From assembly GCA_964544155.1 (NCBI GenBank), contig CAZJAH010000003.1:117614-181613 (forward strand): a DNA stretch of 64,000 bases, given 5' to 3'. The position numbers were made by a program, and so were the translations under genes. The notes under the pieces were generated by a model. It saw only the letters and a program-made list of their open reading frames with translations. It ran no database searches and had not been told where the DNA came from. The DNA comes from CAZJAH01 sp964544155 (lineage in GTDB: Bacteria > Bacteroidota > Ignavibacteria > Kapaibacteriales > UBA2268). Of the stretch, positions 25,252 through 34,189 are shown one piece after another (within the stretch, counting starts at the first letter, position 1; each line of letters opens with the position of its first letter).

Positions 25252-27189
25252 TTATTTATCCGCTCTTATACGTATTGATCTGTTAAGAAATCTTCCCTGA
25301 GGTGTTGCTTCAGGGAATTTTTCTATATTGATATCTGTTTTAATAGTAAACTTATTGCCGGCTATCTGTTCGATATACTGCTTAGTATTGCCGGCTCTTT
25401 CTCTTTCGAGCTGTATGTTTCTTTCTGCGCTGCCGAGAGCGTCGGCACTGCCAAGTATTTGAATTGTCGAGCCTCCCGGCAGCTTGTCAGCGAGTTGGCG
25501 GAGCAGGTCTTGATTTTCAGGCGATAATTCGCTGCTGTTATAATCAAATCTCAAAATAGCTTCGAAATTCTTAAGATTAAGGTCCACAACATATTGGGGA
25601 AGATCGTCGAGATTAATGCTCACGTTATTCAGCTTTGAAATATCAGCGGCTCTCAAACTGACCGAAATATCTATAATTTCGCTTGTATCGGCTATCCTTT
25701 TTACAAAAGGCAAAGAATAAACGCCCGGTACCGAGAGTTCAAGAATTTCATCGCTGAGATTATGGCTCAATTCTATCTCGCTGCCGGCAGGCAGATTAGC
25801 GAAATCAGTTTCGCAGGATATATTACCCTTAACTTCGGCGTAATTCTGAATGTCAACATATTCCTGCATCGGGGCGTTGATGAGTACAATCCCCACCCTT
25901 TGATTTTCTTCAATACCTTCAACAAAATCCTGGTTGCTTGGGTATCTGGGGGATATTCTGTAATCATAAAGTACCCTCTCATCGCTTATACCGTAAGGCT
26001 TTAATTTTTCTGATACCGCGGCCGCCCTGGCTTTTGATAAGCTCAAACCTTCAGGCTCATTTTCAGGGCCTGATGTCGATGATTCTAGGCGGACTTTTGC
26101 TGCCGGGTTCTTAGCAAGAATATCTGCTATAACCGGGATGATATATTGATGCTTAAGCACCGGATTGCCTGTGTACGGATCATAATCTTCCGGCAAATCA
26201 TATTTATAGAAATCCGGTATATTAGAGGAACCTTTTGAAAAAAATACGGCATTGACCAGGGGCTGAGTAGCCAGCAGCTCATTGCCGGTTTCTATAATTC
26301 CGTCTGTATCTGTTACTTTAAGTTCAACTTCAGGGTCGGGAATATCTGCAACTACAGGTTCCGGGACAGGTTCAGGCTCTGGAGCAGGTTCGGGTTCAAT
26401 AAATATCGGTTTATCTTCTCCCGTAATATTAATTCCGTAACTTATGCCAAGGCTCACTCTGTAAGAGTGAGGTTTAAATACAAAATCAGCAACATTATTG
26501 AAAAAATGGTCGTAATATACCGACTGCTTCAGATAAAGCCCTGTTCCTATCTTTAGATTATTTTCTATTCCCAATGTATAGCCGCTGATCAAATCGTTAT
26601 TCATTTGGATTTCACCGTTTGATAGTTCAATTTCTTTGTACTTTTTATTGTTATTATCAACAAAATATGCACCCGAAGGTGATATCATTTGTTCATCCTG
26701 CACAAAATCAAACACTATGGGTGAACTCAATTTGATGCCACCATGTAACCTTAGAGGCTCATCGCCCGATATTGAAAATAAGTCGAAGTAAATACCCGGG
26801 GTAAAATCGAGCTGAGTAAGAGTGAAGTTTATCCTGTTGTCGGAATTAACATTGACTACCTCGCCGGTATTCAGATCTCTGGAGGTTCCTTTCATTCTGT
26901 CCTTTATTTCACCGCTTCTGTCTGTATAAGCAATTGCTAAAGAAACCGCAAAGAAATCAGTAAAATAAACTTCAACGCCGCCTTCAACATAAGGCCCGCT
27001 TCCGCCGCCGCCGGTAAAACGGCTATCACAGTCAATCAGGCCCGGAAATCTCTTAAAGTCGGAATTATAATTAGTAAATGTATATCCGCCCTGCAATTTA
27101 AGTGAAATCAATCCGCTTCTAAAATCATTAGAAAGTAAGCTTAGGTTCGCAAAAAACAAAAAAATAAAAGAAAAAAAAATTTTTTCCAT
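25252..27189 (-). CDS. outer-membrane barrel protein with two OmpA-like domains
   Basis: A 645-residue protein. After the signal peptide comes a barrel (about 20-260) containing FPGLIDCDSRF, then a Pro/Glu linker (EPEPAPEPEPVPEPVV, about 263-285). Two OmpA-like domains follow: one at about 315-433 (VFFSKGSSNIPD, ending NQRVGIVL) and one at about 543-645 (LRFDYNSSELSPENQDLL, GSADALGSAERNIQLERERA, ending LNRSIRIRA). Only the second keeps the Asp and Arg expected to bind diaminopimelate in peptidoglycan. A beta-rich stretch lies between them. It shares this layout with the protein at 55939 and, in decayed form, that at 11881. It may tether the outer membrane to the wall. Confidence 0.88.
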   Translation of the reverse strand: MEKIFFSFIFLFFANLSLLSNDFRSGLISLKLQGGYTFTNYNSDFKRFPGLIDCDSRFTGGGGSGPYVEGGVEVYFTDFFAVSLAIAYTDRSGEIKDRMKGTSRDLNTGEVVNVNSDNRINFTLTQLDFTPGIYFDLFSISGDEPLRLHGGIKLSSPIVFDFVQDEQMISPSGAYFVDNNNKKYKEIELSNGEIQMNNDLISGYTLGIENNLKIGTGLYLKQSVYYDHFFNNVADFVFKPHSYRVSLGISYGINITGEDKPIFIEPEPAPEPEPVPEPVVADIPDPEVELKVTDTDGIIETGNELLATQPLVNAVFFSKGSSNIPDFYKYDLPEDYDPYTGNPVLKHQYIIPVIADILAKNPAAKVRLESSTSGPENEPEGLSLSKARAAAVSEKLKPYGISDERVLYDYRISPRYPSNQDFVEGIEENQRVGIVLINAPMQEYVDIQNYAEVKGNISCETDFANLPAGSEIELSHNLSDEILELSVPGVYSLPFVKRIADTSEIIDISVSLRAADISKLNNVSINLDDLPQYVVDLNLKNFEAILRFDYNSSELSPENQDLLRQLADKLPGGSTIQILGSADALGSAERNIQLERERAGNTKQYIEQIAGNKFTIKTDINIEKFPEATPQGRFLNRSIRIRADK

Positions 27190-27263
27190 TGATTGACCGG
27201 AAATTAGATGATATATTTACAGCTAATTTATGAAAAATAATTTACCCGAAAAAATAAATTTTA

Positions 27264-28736
27264 ATGATAATAAAAAAAAATAAGGATATCCCGGAGGATT
27301 ATCTTAAAGATGCATCAAATTACCGGGGAAATGCCGATGCGCTTTATATTCCTGAATCAGTAGATGAGCTGAAAAACTGCTTGAAATCGCTCTACAATGA
27401 AGAAGTACCCATAACGCTCGCGGGCGCCGGAACGGGTCTGACAGGAGGGCGGGTCCCTGCCGGCGGCGCGCTTATTTCTACTGAAAAGCTCAATAAGTTC
27501 AAACTCAGTAATGATGGCAGGACAATCATCTCACAGCCGGGAGTTTTATTAAATGATATTGAGAGCTTTCTGAATGAAAAAGGCTTGTTTTATCCGCCTG
27601 ACCCGACAGAAACCAATAGCTCCATTGGCGGCAATATTGCCACTAACGCCTCAGGTTCTAAAACATTTAAATACGGCCCAACAAGAGATTATGTACTGGC
27701 AATTAACGCGGTTCTGCCTGACGGCGACGAGATTAATCTGAGAAGGGGGGAAGTATTCGCCAATGGATTTAAGCTTAATTTGGCGACAAAATCAGGCAGG
27801 AATATATACCTGAGGTTGCCTGAATTAGTCATGCCCGAAGTTAAACACGCGGCTGGATATTATATAAAAGAGGATATGGACGCCATCGATCTGCTGATAG
27901 GCCAGGAAGGCACCCTGTGTGTTATCGCGGAGGCTGAACTTAGATTATTGCCGAAGCCGAAAGCCCTTATGGGGGGTATGGTTTTCTTTAATAATGATAT
28001 TGATGTTTTTGAATTTGTCAGGGAAATAAAAACAATCTCAATAGCTAATCATGGCAGGCCGGTTGAAGATCTAAGGGATATTAGCGCGAGAGCTGTTGAA
28101 TTCTATGATTCAAACGCTTTAGATTTTATCAGGGATAAATACCCCCAACTGCCTGATGCAGCTAAGGCCGCTATTTGGTTTCAGCAGGAATATTATACGG
28201 GAAATGAAGATCATTTGATGAAAAAGTATTACAGTATAATCCAAAAGCATACCGGGCTTGCCGATAGCACATGGCTGGCCATAGATGATAAAGGAAACAG
28301 AGATTTCAGGCAGCTCAGGCATGATATACCGCTACAAATCAATGAGTACCTGAGCCGTAAAGGCCAGACCAAGATCGGTACGGATAATTCAGTACCTGAT
28401 GAATACTTGATGGCTATGTATAATTTCATTAAAATTGAGCTTCAAAATCTTGGGCTGGAATATGTGATTTTCGGCCATATAGGCAATAGCCACCTGCATG
28501 CGAATGTATTTACTTCTGATTACTCGGATACTGAGAAAGCCTGGCGGTTTTATGAAATACTTCTCAACCAGGCGGTCAGGTGGGGAGGAAGTATTTCCGC
28601 TGAACACGGCCTCGGCAAATTGAAAAAGAAATACCTTTCAACTCAGTACAGCAATGTTATAATCGAGAAAATGAAACTGATTAAAAAAGCTTTCGATCCG
28701 AAAATGCTCTTAGGAAAAGGAACGCTTTTTGACTAA
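27264..28736 (+). CDS. FAD-binding oxidase, GlcD/D-lactate dehydrogenase type
   Basis: Oxidises a 2-hydroxy acid such as glycolate or D-lactate with FAD. The N-terminal VAO-type FAD domain has LAGAGTGLTGGRVPAGGALIS and PPDPTETNSSIGGNIATNASG. The C-terminal substrate domain ends with the metal- and substrate-binding FGHIGNSHLHANVF and the closing GSISAEHGLGKLKKKYL. The 490-residue length is near normal for GlcD-like enzymes. No iron-sulfur partner (GlcF) is nearby. The substrate cannot be fixed. Its stop is one base from that of the convergent hybrid kinase. Confidence 0.9.
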   Translation: MIIKKNKDIPEDYLKDASNYRGNADALYIPESVDELKNCLKSLYNEEVPITLAGAGTGLTGGRVPAGGALISTEKLNKFKLSNDGRTIISQPGVLLNDIESFLNEKGLFYPPDPTETNSSIGGNIATNASGSKTFKYGPTRDYVLAINAVLPDGDEINLRRGEVFANGFKLNLATKSGRNIYLRLPELVMPEVKHAAGYYIKEDMDAIDLLIGQEGTLCVIAEAELRLLPKPKALMGGMVFFNNDIDVFEFVREIKTISIANHGRPVEDLRDISARAVEFYDSNALDFIRDKYPQLPDAAKAAIWFQQEYYTGNEDHLMKKYYSIIQKHTGLADSTWLAIDDKGNRDFRQLRHDIPLQINEYLSRKGQTKIGTDNSVPDEYLMAMYNFIKIELQNLGLEYVIFGHIGNSHLHANVFTSDYSDTEKAWRFYEILLNQAVRWGGSISAEHGLGKLKKKYLSTQYSNVIIEKMKLIKKAFDPKMLLGKGTLFD

Positions 28737-28737
28737 A

Positions 28738-29829
28738 TCATTTAAGCGGAAAACCCAGATTAATCGTGGTAAATTCACCGGGCCTGCTGACAATTTCGAA
28801 TGAGCCGCCGTAAATATCTGCCAGCCTGCGAACGATGGCAAGCCCCAGGCCGGAGCCCTGCTGTTCATATATTTTTCTGTCGAACTGTATATAAGCCCCA
28901 ATCTTATTTATTTGCACCTGGTTCATACCCCTGCCATGATCTGTCACAGATATACGAAATTCCCTGTCTTCAATCCCAGTTGAAACATTAACTTTGCCTG
29001 TGTCGGAGAATTTAAAAGCGTTGGCTGAGAGTTCTTTCGCAATCTTATTCAGATGATCTTCCTGAATAGGGACTGCTTCTGATCTGATATTTAAATCAAG
29101 ATCATAAGTACGTTCATTTTCTATAGCTGCTTTTTTAAAAATATGAGTAAAAACATTTAATGGTGAAGCAAATTGGGTTCTTCGGAATTCTTTAAGTTTT
29201 TCTTTATCTGCATAAAGAATTTCCAGCTCCGCGTATAAAAGATAGTTCAGGATCAGGTTATGAAGCCTCCTAGCTGATTTGTAAATATTCTCATGTATCT
29301 GTTTTATTTCATCAATATCAGAGAGCTCGAAATACTCCATAAGGTATTGAGATGAAGCAATGATCCCGTTAAGCGGTGTTCTCAGTTCATGGGGGATAGA
29401 AGTAGCAAGGTTTATCTTAAGCTCTTCGAGTTTTTTCTGGGTTTGCCTGGCAGTAAGTTCTTTTTTCTCGAACCTGGCTTTAATAGCATTAAATAGTTCA
29501 TCCGGAGTAAAAGGCTTTGTCAGAAAATCATCTGCACCTAATTCCATTCCAAGCCTCTGGTCGGCTTTTTCTGATTTGGCCGTCAGAAATATGAATGGGA
29601 TTTCCTGCGTAATATCGTGGCTGTGTAATTGCTTTATTACTCCGTAACCGTCTAAGCCGGGCATCATAATATCGCAAATTATCAAATCCGGAATTTCATG
29701 GAGAGCCAATTCGATACCGGCCTGGCCGTTCTGAGCCGACAAAGTGGCGTAATCTTCCGATTCGAGCAGTTCGGTGATATTTTCCAGTACCCCGGGCTCA
29801 TCTTCAATAACTAATATTTTTTTTCTCAT
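28738..29829 (-). CDS. REC-first hybrid histidine kinase (paralogue of the 21162 gene)
   Basis: A 363-residue protein with a receiver domain at the N-terminus (about 1-120; DLIICDIMMPGLDGYG, LTKPFTPDEL). A kinase core follows (about 145-360; LATSIPHELRTPLNGIIASSQ with the phosphoacceptor His, an N box KIAKELSANAFKF, DHGRGM, and QQGSGLGLAIVRR). No transmembrane or sensor domain is present. The match to the protein at 21162 is over the whole length, so one probably arose by duplication of the other. It is convergent with the GlcD-type gene, with a one-base gap. Confidence 0.9.
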   Translation of the reverse strand: MRKKILVIEDEPGVLENITELLESEDYATLSAQNGQAGIELALHEIPDLIICDIMMPGLDGYGVIKQLHSHDITQEIPFIFLTAKSEKADQRLGMELGADDFLTKPFTPDELFNAIKARFEKKELTARQTQKKLEELKINLATSIPHELRTPLNGIIASSQYLMEYFELSDIDEIKQIHENIYKSARRLHNLILNYLLYAELEILYADKEKLKEFRRTQFASPLNVFTHIFKKAAIENERTYDLDLNIRSEAVPIQEDHLNKIAKELSANAFKFSDTGKVNVSTGIEDREFRISVTDHGRGMNQVQINKIGAYIQFDRKIYEQQGSGLGLAIVRRLADIYGGSFEIVSRPGEFTTINLGFPLK

Positions 29830-29932
29830 TTCTTATTATCGTTGATAAATAATCAAATTCTATTGGAAATTAACGAAAAATTAAATAATTTTAACCTGTA
29901 GTAAAAATTATTTTTATAACAATAATAATAAA

Positions 29933-30115
29933 ATGGGACAAATATTAAAAGAATCTTTTTTAAAAGCCAAAAAAATTGGCGGAGTTAGAGCGCAGATGAA
30001 ATTAACTGTATTGACGGGAATGGCCTTGCCAAGAGCAGAACAGGCCGATGATGATGAATTAACAGTAAAAAAATTTCATAATGCCTTAAAATTAATTGAA
30101 AAAGAACTGAAATAG
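29933..30115 (+). CDS. small conserved-looking protein of unknown function (60 aa)
   Basis: Not recognised. It encodes a basic N-terminus (MGQILKESFLKAKKIGGVRAQMKL), a short hydrophobic stretch (TVLTGMAL), and an acidic-to-basic helical tail ending ALKLIEKELK. It fits neatly between the divergent kinase and the convergent lptD and overlaps neither, which supports a real gene. No strong ribosome-binding site is seen. A 10-bp inverted repeat (29883-29892 with 29904-29913) lies 19 bases upstream. Confidence 0.5.
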   Translation: MGQILKESFLKAKKIGGVRAQMKLTVLTGMALPRAEQADDDELTVKKFHNALKLIEKELK

Positions 30116-30130
30116 GCATAAAACATCTCT

Positions 30131-32755
30131 TTATCTGTATATGGGCTGACTCTGTTTTTCAATCTTCAGATCACTAAGCTGCGAGGATTTGATCCCAAAC
30201 CTCAGATGAAATCCTCTTGATAGCCCGGTGGGAACCCAGCTTAAAGAAAAATCCCAGCAGTGCATTTCTCTTGTCAGAATTATTTGAGGTGTCTGAAGAT
30301 TTTTGTTTATCAGGTCATATCTTGCGTTAGTCCTAACCCGCCAGTACTCAGCAATGGTAAAATTAAGCGATGCGCTTATATTAAGCTGCCGGGTTATTCT
30401 GTTACTGAACGGAGAATTGTACCTGAAGATCATGTCAAGATTTATGCTCCAGGGCAGGTTGATTGGGGCATGGCCAGGAGTAGAATCCCCAAAAATATCC
30501 TTTCTTTCTTTGTGCTCATCACGGCTTTGGGTAAACCTTTGCCCCAATGATACATCAAGTGTATCTTCATCGCGCTCTTCACGGCCGAATCCCGGTTCAT
30601 AATCTACTCCTTGCGATGAAAATGAAGTACCAAACCTGAGGCTGAGAGAGGTTAACCGGGCGACACCTTTTCCTTCACTGATCAGGAATTCATTGATCTT
30701 TCTCATACTTCCGTCAACTTCAGCTTCATCATACAAAGTAAATGAAGCATTACCGTCAAAATTTACGAATTCAATCGCAGGGGTTCGGAATCCCATGGAA
30801 ATATCGCTGAATTTGAGCGAATCGGCTGCGAAGTTATAATTGCCCGCAAAGTTTAGTCTGAGCAGTTCGAGGTTTTTATCCGGAATTGTATCTCCCTGTG
30901 ATACCTTTACCTCAAAACTGTGCAGGTCGCGGTATGAAATAGACTGCGCGACATTCCGTGACGCTATACCGCCCCCGTCACGGTCGTAATACGAATACTG
31001 CACCGTTCTGTCTGCCACCGGATCGTAATAATCACCGTAAAACTGCTCTGAAAGATCAGGAGCAAAGCTGTAACCGAAGGTCGGATTATATGTATGCCTG
31101 AATGCTTTAGCACCGAACCAGGATGGTTTTATTAAAAAAAGCAAGGGCTGCCTGTCATCGATTACGCCGAATAATTTGGTCGATATGTTTAAACCGAGGC
31201 TGTAATCATATTCCGTAAAAAACCCGTTAGTATAACTATCTAAAACTGTGGAATCTTCGGTATCGTATTTTTTTTCAACTTTTCTGAAATAGTTGTTTGC
31301 CCTGAAATTAACAGAAGGCGATACGGTAAAATACCCTAATTTAGGAGAAATTGATAATGATGGTGAATGTGAGATCAGCTTGCTGTCGTTAAAAACATAA
31401 TTCGTATCGATAATACTGGTATCTCCCTGATCTATAGTGCTTATCTGCCTTGTAGAAGAGCTGCTGTATCTCGCCGATACTGAATACCTTACATTAATAT
31501 CGTTTAGCCAGCTTTTTGAAGGAACAAAGGATAATCCCTTTAGCGGGTAAAAATTCTGGAGAGAGTAGTTTATCGGAATGCTTTGATTGTAGTCACCCGT
31601 GATTATATTATCATTTCTCTGGTACGAGACAGAGCCTACAGCGCCATTATCGAAATTCTTAGTATAAGCGGCATTGGAAGTTACGTTCTGTGTGATCCTC
31701 TGATTGAGGTTTGTGCTGGTATTTCTGAATTTATTGGAAGAGGCAAAATTCAGGTTTACGTTAAATTTTTCATAAGGATTAATTGTTTGGTTATGATACA
31801 GCCTGAATTGCCAGTTTGTCGTGTACTCATCATCAGGGTTGAATCTGGTTTTGCCGTATTCAATTGTGCCGTTGCCGTTCATTATATTGGTAATATTCCA
31901 TCTGGTGGTGTTTTTAATCATATAACCGCCCTTAGAATAAATATCAGCAGTTAGTTGAGTATCCCAATAATCGGACGCTGCCCAGTAAAATCCGAAATTC
32001 TCGAAAACAACGCCTCTATTGCCCGAAACAAAAAAGTTGGGAATTATCAGCCCTGACTGCCTGCCTCCCTTGCTTGGGAAGAAAAGCCCGAATGGTATTA
32101 TGAAAACAGGCATATCTTCGACATACAAAATAATAGGATCGAGAAACACCCTGTCTTCTGCTATAACTTTCATTTCCGGCGAACCAAAATGATAATGTGG
32201 ATGGGGAGCATCGCAGGTTGTATAAGCGCCTTCACTCACAAAAAGTACTTCATCGCTCACCCTTTTTATTTTTTGGCCAAAGTAATAGCCCTCGCTCATT
32301 TGTGTTTCGCCAAGATTGATCACACCTTTTTTAGATCTGAAATTAAATCTTATCTTTTCACCGACAAATTCTTCACCGGCCTCGGTAAACCTCGGGAAAC
32401 CGACCAGCCGGCCTGCAGTATCCTGTACTCCTCCTGCTCTGAGAATGGATTCATCAAAATATAGTTCAATTACTTCGGCTTCCAGCTTTCTATCCTGATA
32501 ATTCATTTCGGCATTGCCCCGCAGCCTGAGCTTCTTAGATTTCAGGTCGAAAACCACGCTGTCCTTAGCGAAATAAACAACAGTGGTATCAAGGCCGCCC
32601 CGGTTTTCATCGGCGGGCAGAGGCCTTGCTACAGTATCACCGCGCTCTTCAGGAGCTTCGGGGATAAATATCCTGTTTGTATCCGAGGCGCTGCCGCCCA
32701 TAGTCCTTTTCCTGACTTCCTGCGCATTCAGGCCGTATTGCGATAAAAACAGCAT
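30131..32755 (-). CDS. lptD: LPS-assembly outer-membrane protein LptD
   Basis: Large outer-membrane porin that inserts lipopolysaccharide into the outer leaflet with LptE. The N-terminal OstA-type beta-jellyroll (about 55-215; VFDLKSKKLRLRGNAEMNYQDRKLEAEVI) is followed by the LptD junction PVFIIPFGLFFPSKGGRQSGLIIPNF and a long beta barrel to the end (874 aa in total). The ATG at 32755 leaves only an 11-residue signal (MLFLSQYGLNA), yet the frame stays open and hydrophobic upstream (PYVLNIILVF) until a stop at 32792-32794. The true start is therefore probably a non-ATG codon around 32786-32791. The gene follows a DUF4292-like lipoprotein gene. Confidence 0.92.
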   Translation of the reverse strand: MLFLSQYGLNAQEVRKRTMGGSASDTNRIFIPEAPEERGDTVARPLPADENRGGLDTTVVYFAKDSVVFDLKSKKLRLRGNAEMNYQDRKLEAEVIELYFDESILRAGGVQDTAGRLVGFPRFTEAGEEFVGEKIRFNFRSKKGVINLGETQMSEGYYFGQKIKRVSDEVLFVSEGAYTTCDAPHPHYHFGSPEMKVIAEDRVFLDPIILYVEDMPVFIIPFGLFFPSKGGRQSGLIIPNFFVSGNRGVVFENFGFYWAASDYWDTQLTADIYSKGGYMIKNTTRWNITNIMNGNGTIEYGKTRFNPDDEYTTNWQFRLYHNQTINPYEKFNVNLNFASSNKFRNTSTNLNQRITQNVTSNAAYTKNFDNGAVGSVSYQRNDNIITGDYNQSIPINYSLQNFYPLKGLSFVPSKSWLNDINVRYSVSARYSSSSTRQISTIDQGDTSIIDTNYVFNDSKLISHSPSLSISPKLGYFTVSPSVNFRANNYFRKVEKKYDTEDSTVLDSYTNGFFTEYDYSLGLNISTKLFGVIDDRQPLLFLIKPSWFGAKAFRHTYNPTFGYSFAPDLSEQFYGDYYDPVADRTVQYSYYDRDGGGIASRNVAQSISYRDLHSFEVKVSQGDTIPDKNLELLRLNFAGNYNFAADSLKFSDISMGFRTPAIEFVNFDGNASFTLYDEAEVDGSMRKINEFLISEGKGVARLTSLSLRFGTSFSSQGVDYEPGFGREERDEDTLDVSLGQRFTQSRDEHKERKDIFGDSTPGHAPINLPWSINLDMIFRYNSPFSNRITRQLNISASLNFTIAEYWRVRTNARYDLINKNLQTPQIILTREMHCWDFSLSWVPTGLSRGFHLRFGIKSSQLSDLKIEKQSQPIYR

Positions 32756-32787
32756 AAAAACAAGGATGATATTTAAAACATAAGGTA

Positions 32788-33549
32788 TCAGTTATCCGCG
32801 CCCCTGATTATTTTAAAATTGGACGGAATCTCGAAAGAATAAGGCTTCTCGGGCTTTTGATCCAGGGTGTATTGTTTGATGTTAATTACAATTTCCATAT
32901 TCTCAATCGGAGAATTGATGGCAATTTTATAAGGCAGTTCATAATCGCCGGCCTTTTTGAAATTCCTGTAAAATATATTTACTACCAGCTCATTGGCGCT
33001 ATTCTTCGCCTGATATTGCGTAAATCTCTTTTCGCGGTCTATAATTATAAATTCCGCGTTTATTCCTTCATTTACTCTCTTAAAAAGGGAACTGCCGTCA
33101 TCAAGAGTTTCCACAAGGATAAAACCTTTCATTTCTCCGGGAATCTTATTGATCAAAATATCAGATAATAAGCTGAAATCAATTTCCATGCCTGTTAACT
33201 GCTTTATTCTTGAGTAATCAGGCCGTCCCTTGTATGCCTCGGATTTGAGCGTGTTAAGAATAAGAAATTCATCGGTTGTAGCGAATAATTTCGCTATAAT
33301 AATCCCAAAAGGCCCGAATACCGAGGATGCTAAAGAATCACCCGGGGCCAGGTAAATCCTGGAAGATGCTTTGTTATTAAGGCCTGGAACATTTATACTC
33401 AGCTCTGTATCCATTTCCATAAATTCGATCTTGTCACGAAGTTTTAAATTGGGCAGAGCGCTCTCTGACGTTTTTTTAGCGCTGCCGCAACCCGCTATAA
33501 ACGCGATAACGAATATTACAACCGCCGCCCTGTATGCACTTATCAACAT
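32788..33549 (-). CDS. DUF4292-like outer-membrane lipoprotein
   Basis: A 253-residue lipoprotein with the lipobox FIAGC. The sequence matches the DUF4292 type found in Bacteroidota, which has a LolA/LolB-like half-barrel: the stretch IEFMEMDTELSINVPG...ASSRIYLAPGDS, then a run of amphipathic strands ending KPEKPYSFEIPSNFKI. These proteins are thought to handle lipids or lipoproteins, so its position directly upstream of lptD suits an outer-membrane assembly role. Its TGA stop is within a few bases of the probable lptD start, suggesting coupling. Confidence 0.8.
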   Translation of the reverse strand: MLISAYRAAVVIFVIAFIAGCGSAKKTSESALPNLKLRDKIEFMEMDTELSINVPGLNNKASSRIYLAPGDSLASSVFGPFGIIIAKLFATTDEFLILNTLKSEAYKGRPDYSRIKQLTGMEIDFSLLSDILINKIPGEMKGFILVETLDDGSSLFKRVNEGINAEFIIIDREKRFTQYQAKNSANELVVNIFYRNFKKAGDYELPYKIAINSPIENMEIVINIKQYTLDQKPEKPYSFEIPSNFKIIRGADN

Positions 33550-33730
33550 AAATTTTCCGTTTTAATTTTTTTTCTGATTAAGTTTCATGTGTTTTTATGC
33601 AGTTCAAAATTAAGAAATAATCATATTAAAATGACGTCGACTCTTAATGAATATAACTTAACCCATCAATAATTTGACGAAATTAAATAAAATATTAAAT
33701 TGAATAATATATTAATCGCAGGGGTATAAA

Positions 33731-34189
33731 ATGCTTTATGTAACCCGAACAATGAAATTTTCAGCTTCTCACAGATTATTTAATCCTGAATTCAGCGAAG
33801 AGAAGAACGAAGATATATTTGATAAATGTAATAATTATCACGGGCACGGCCATAACTATCAGCTTGAAGTAACCGTTGCAGGCAGGCCTGACCCGGAAAC
33901 CGGATATGTGATCGATCTTAAGAAGCTGAAAGGAATAATCAGAGAAAATGTTATCGATAAAGTCGACCACAAACATCTCAATTTTGATGTTGATTTTTTA
34001 TTCGGTGTAATACCGACTGTAGAAAACTTAGCTGTTATTTTCTGGAATATCCTGAAAGATAAGATAAGCGGCGGCAAACTTTATAAAATTAAACTCTATG
34101 AATCTGATACCAGTTTCGTGGAGTATTACGGTGAAGCTGTCGATATTAAATACTTTGAACAATTAAGGGAAAAGAATCTAAATGTCTGA
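33731..34189 (+). CDS. 6-pyruvoyl tetrahydropterin synthase family protein (PTPS/QueD)
   Basis: Zinc enzyme that converts dihydroneopterin triphosphate to 6-pyruvoyl tetrahydropterin (PTPS) or carboxy-tetrahydropterin (QueD). Visible are FSASHRLF (first zinc His), CNNYHGHGHNY (catalytic Cys and two zinc His), and the Asp and His in KVDHKHLNFD, followed by PTVENLAV. The CNN..GHGHNY spacing and DHK.L..DV follow the animal PTPS pattern more closely than typical bacterial QueD. The 152-residue length is normal. Its 3' end overlaps folE by 8 bases, the gene for the enzyme that makes its substrate. Whether the end product is a biopterin-like cofactor or queuosine cannot be decided. Confidence 0.9.
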   Translation: MLYVTRTMKFSASHRLFNPEFSEEKNEDIFDKCNNYHGHGHNYQLEVTVAGRPDPETGYVIDLKKLKGIIRENVIDKVDHKHLNFDVDFLFGVIPTVENLAVIFWNILKDKISGGKLYKIKLYESDTSFVEYYGEAVDIKYFEQLREKNLNV

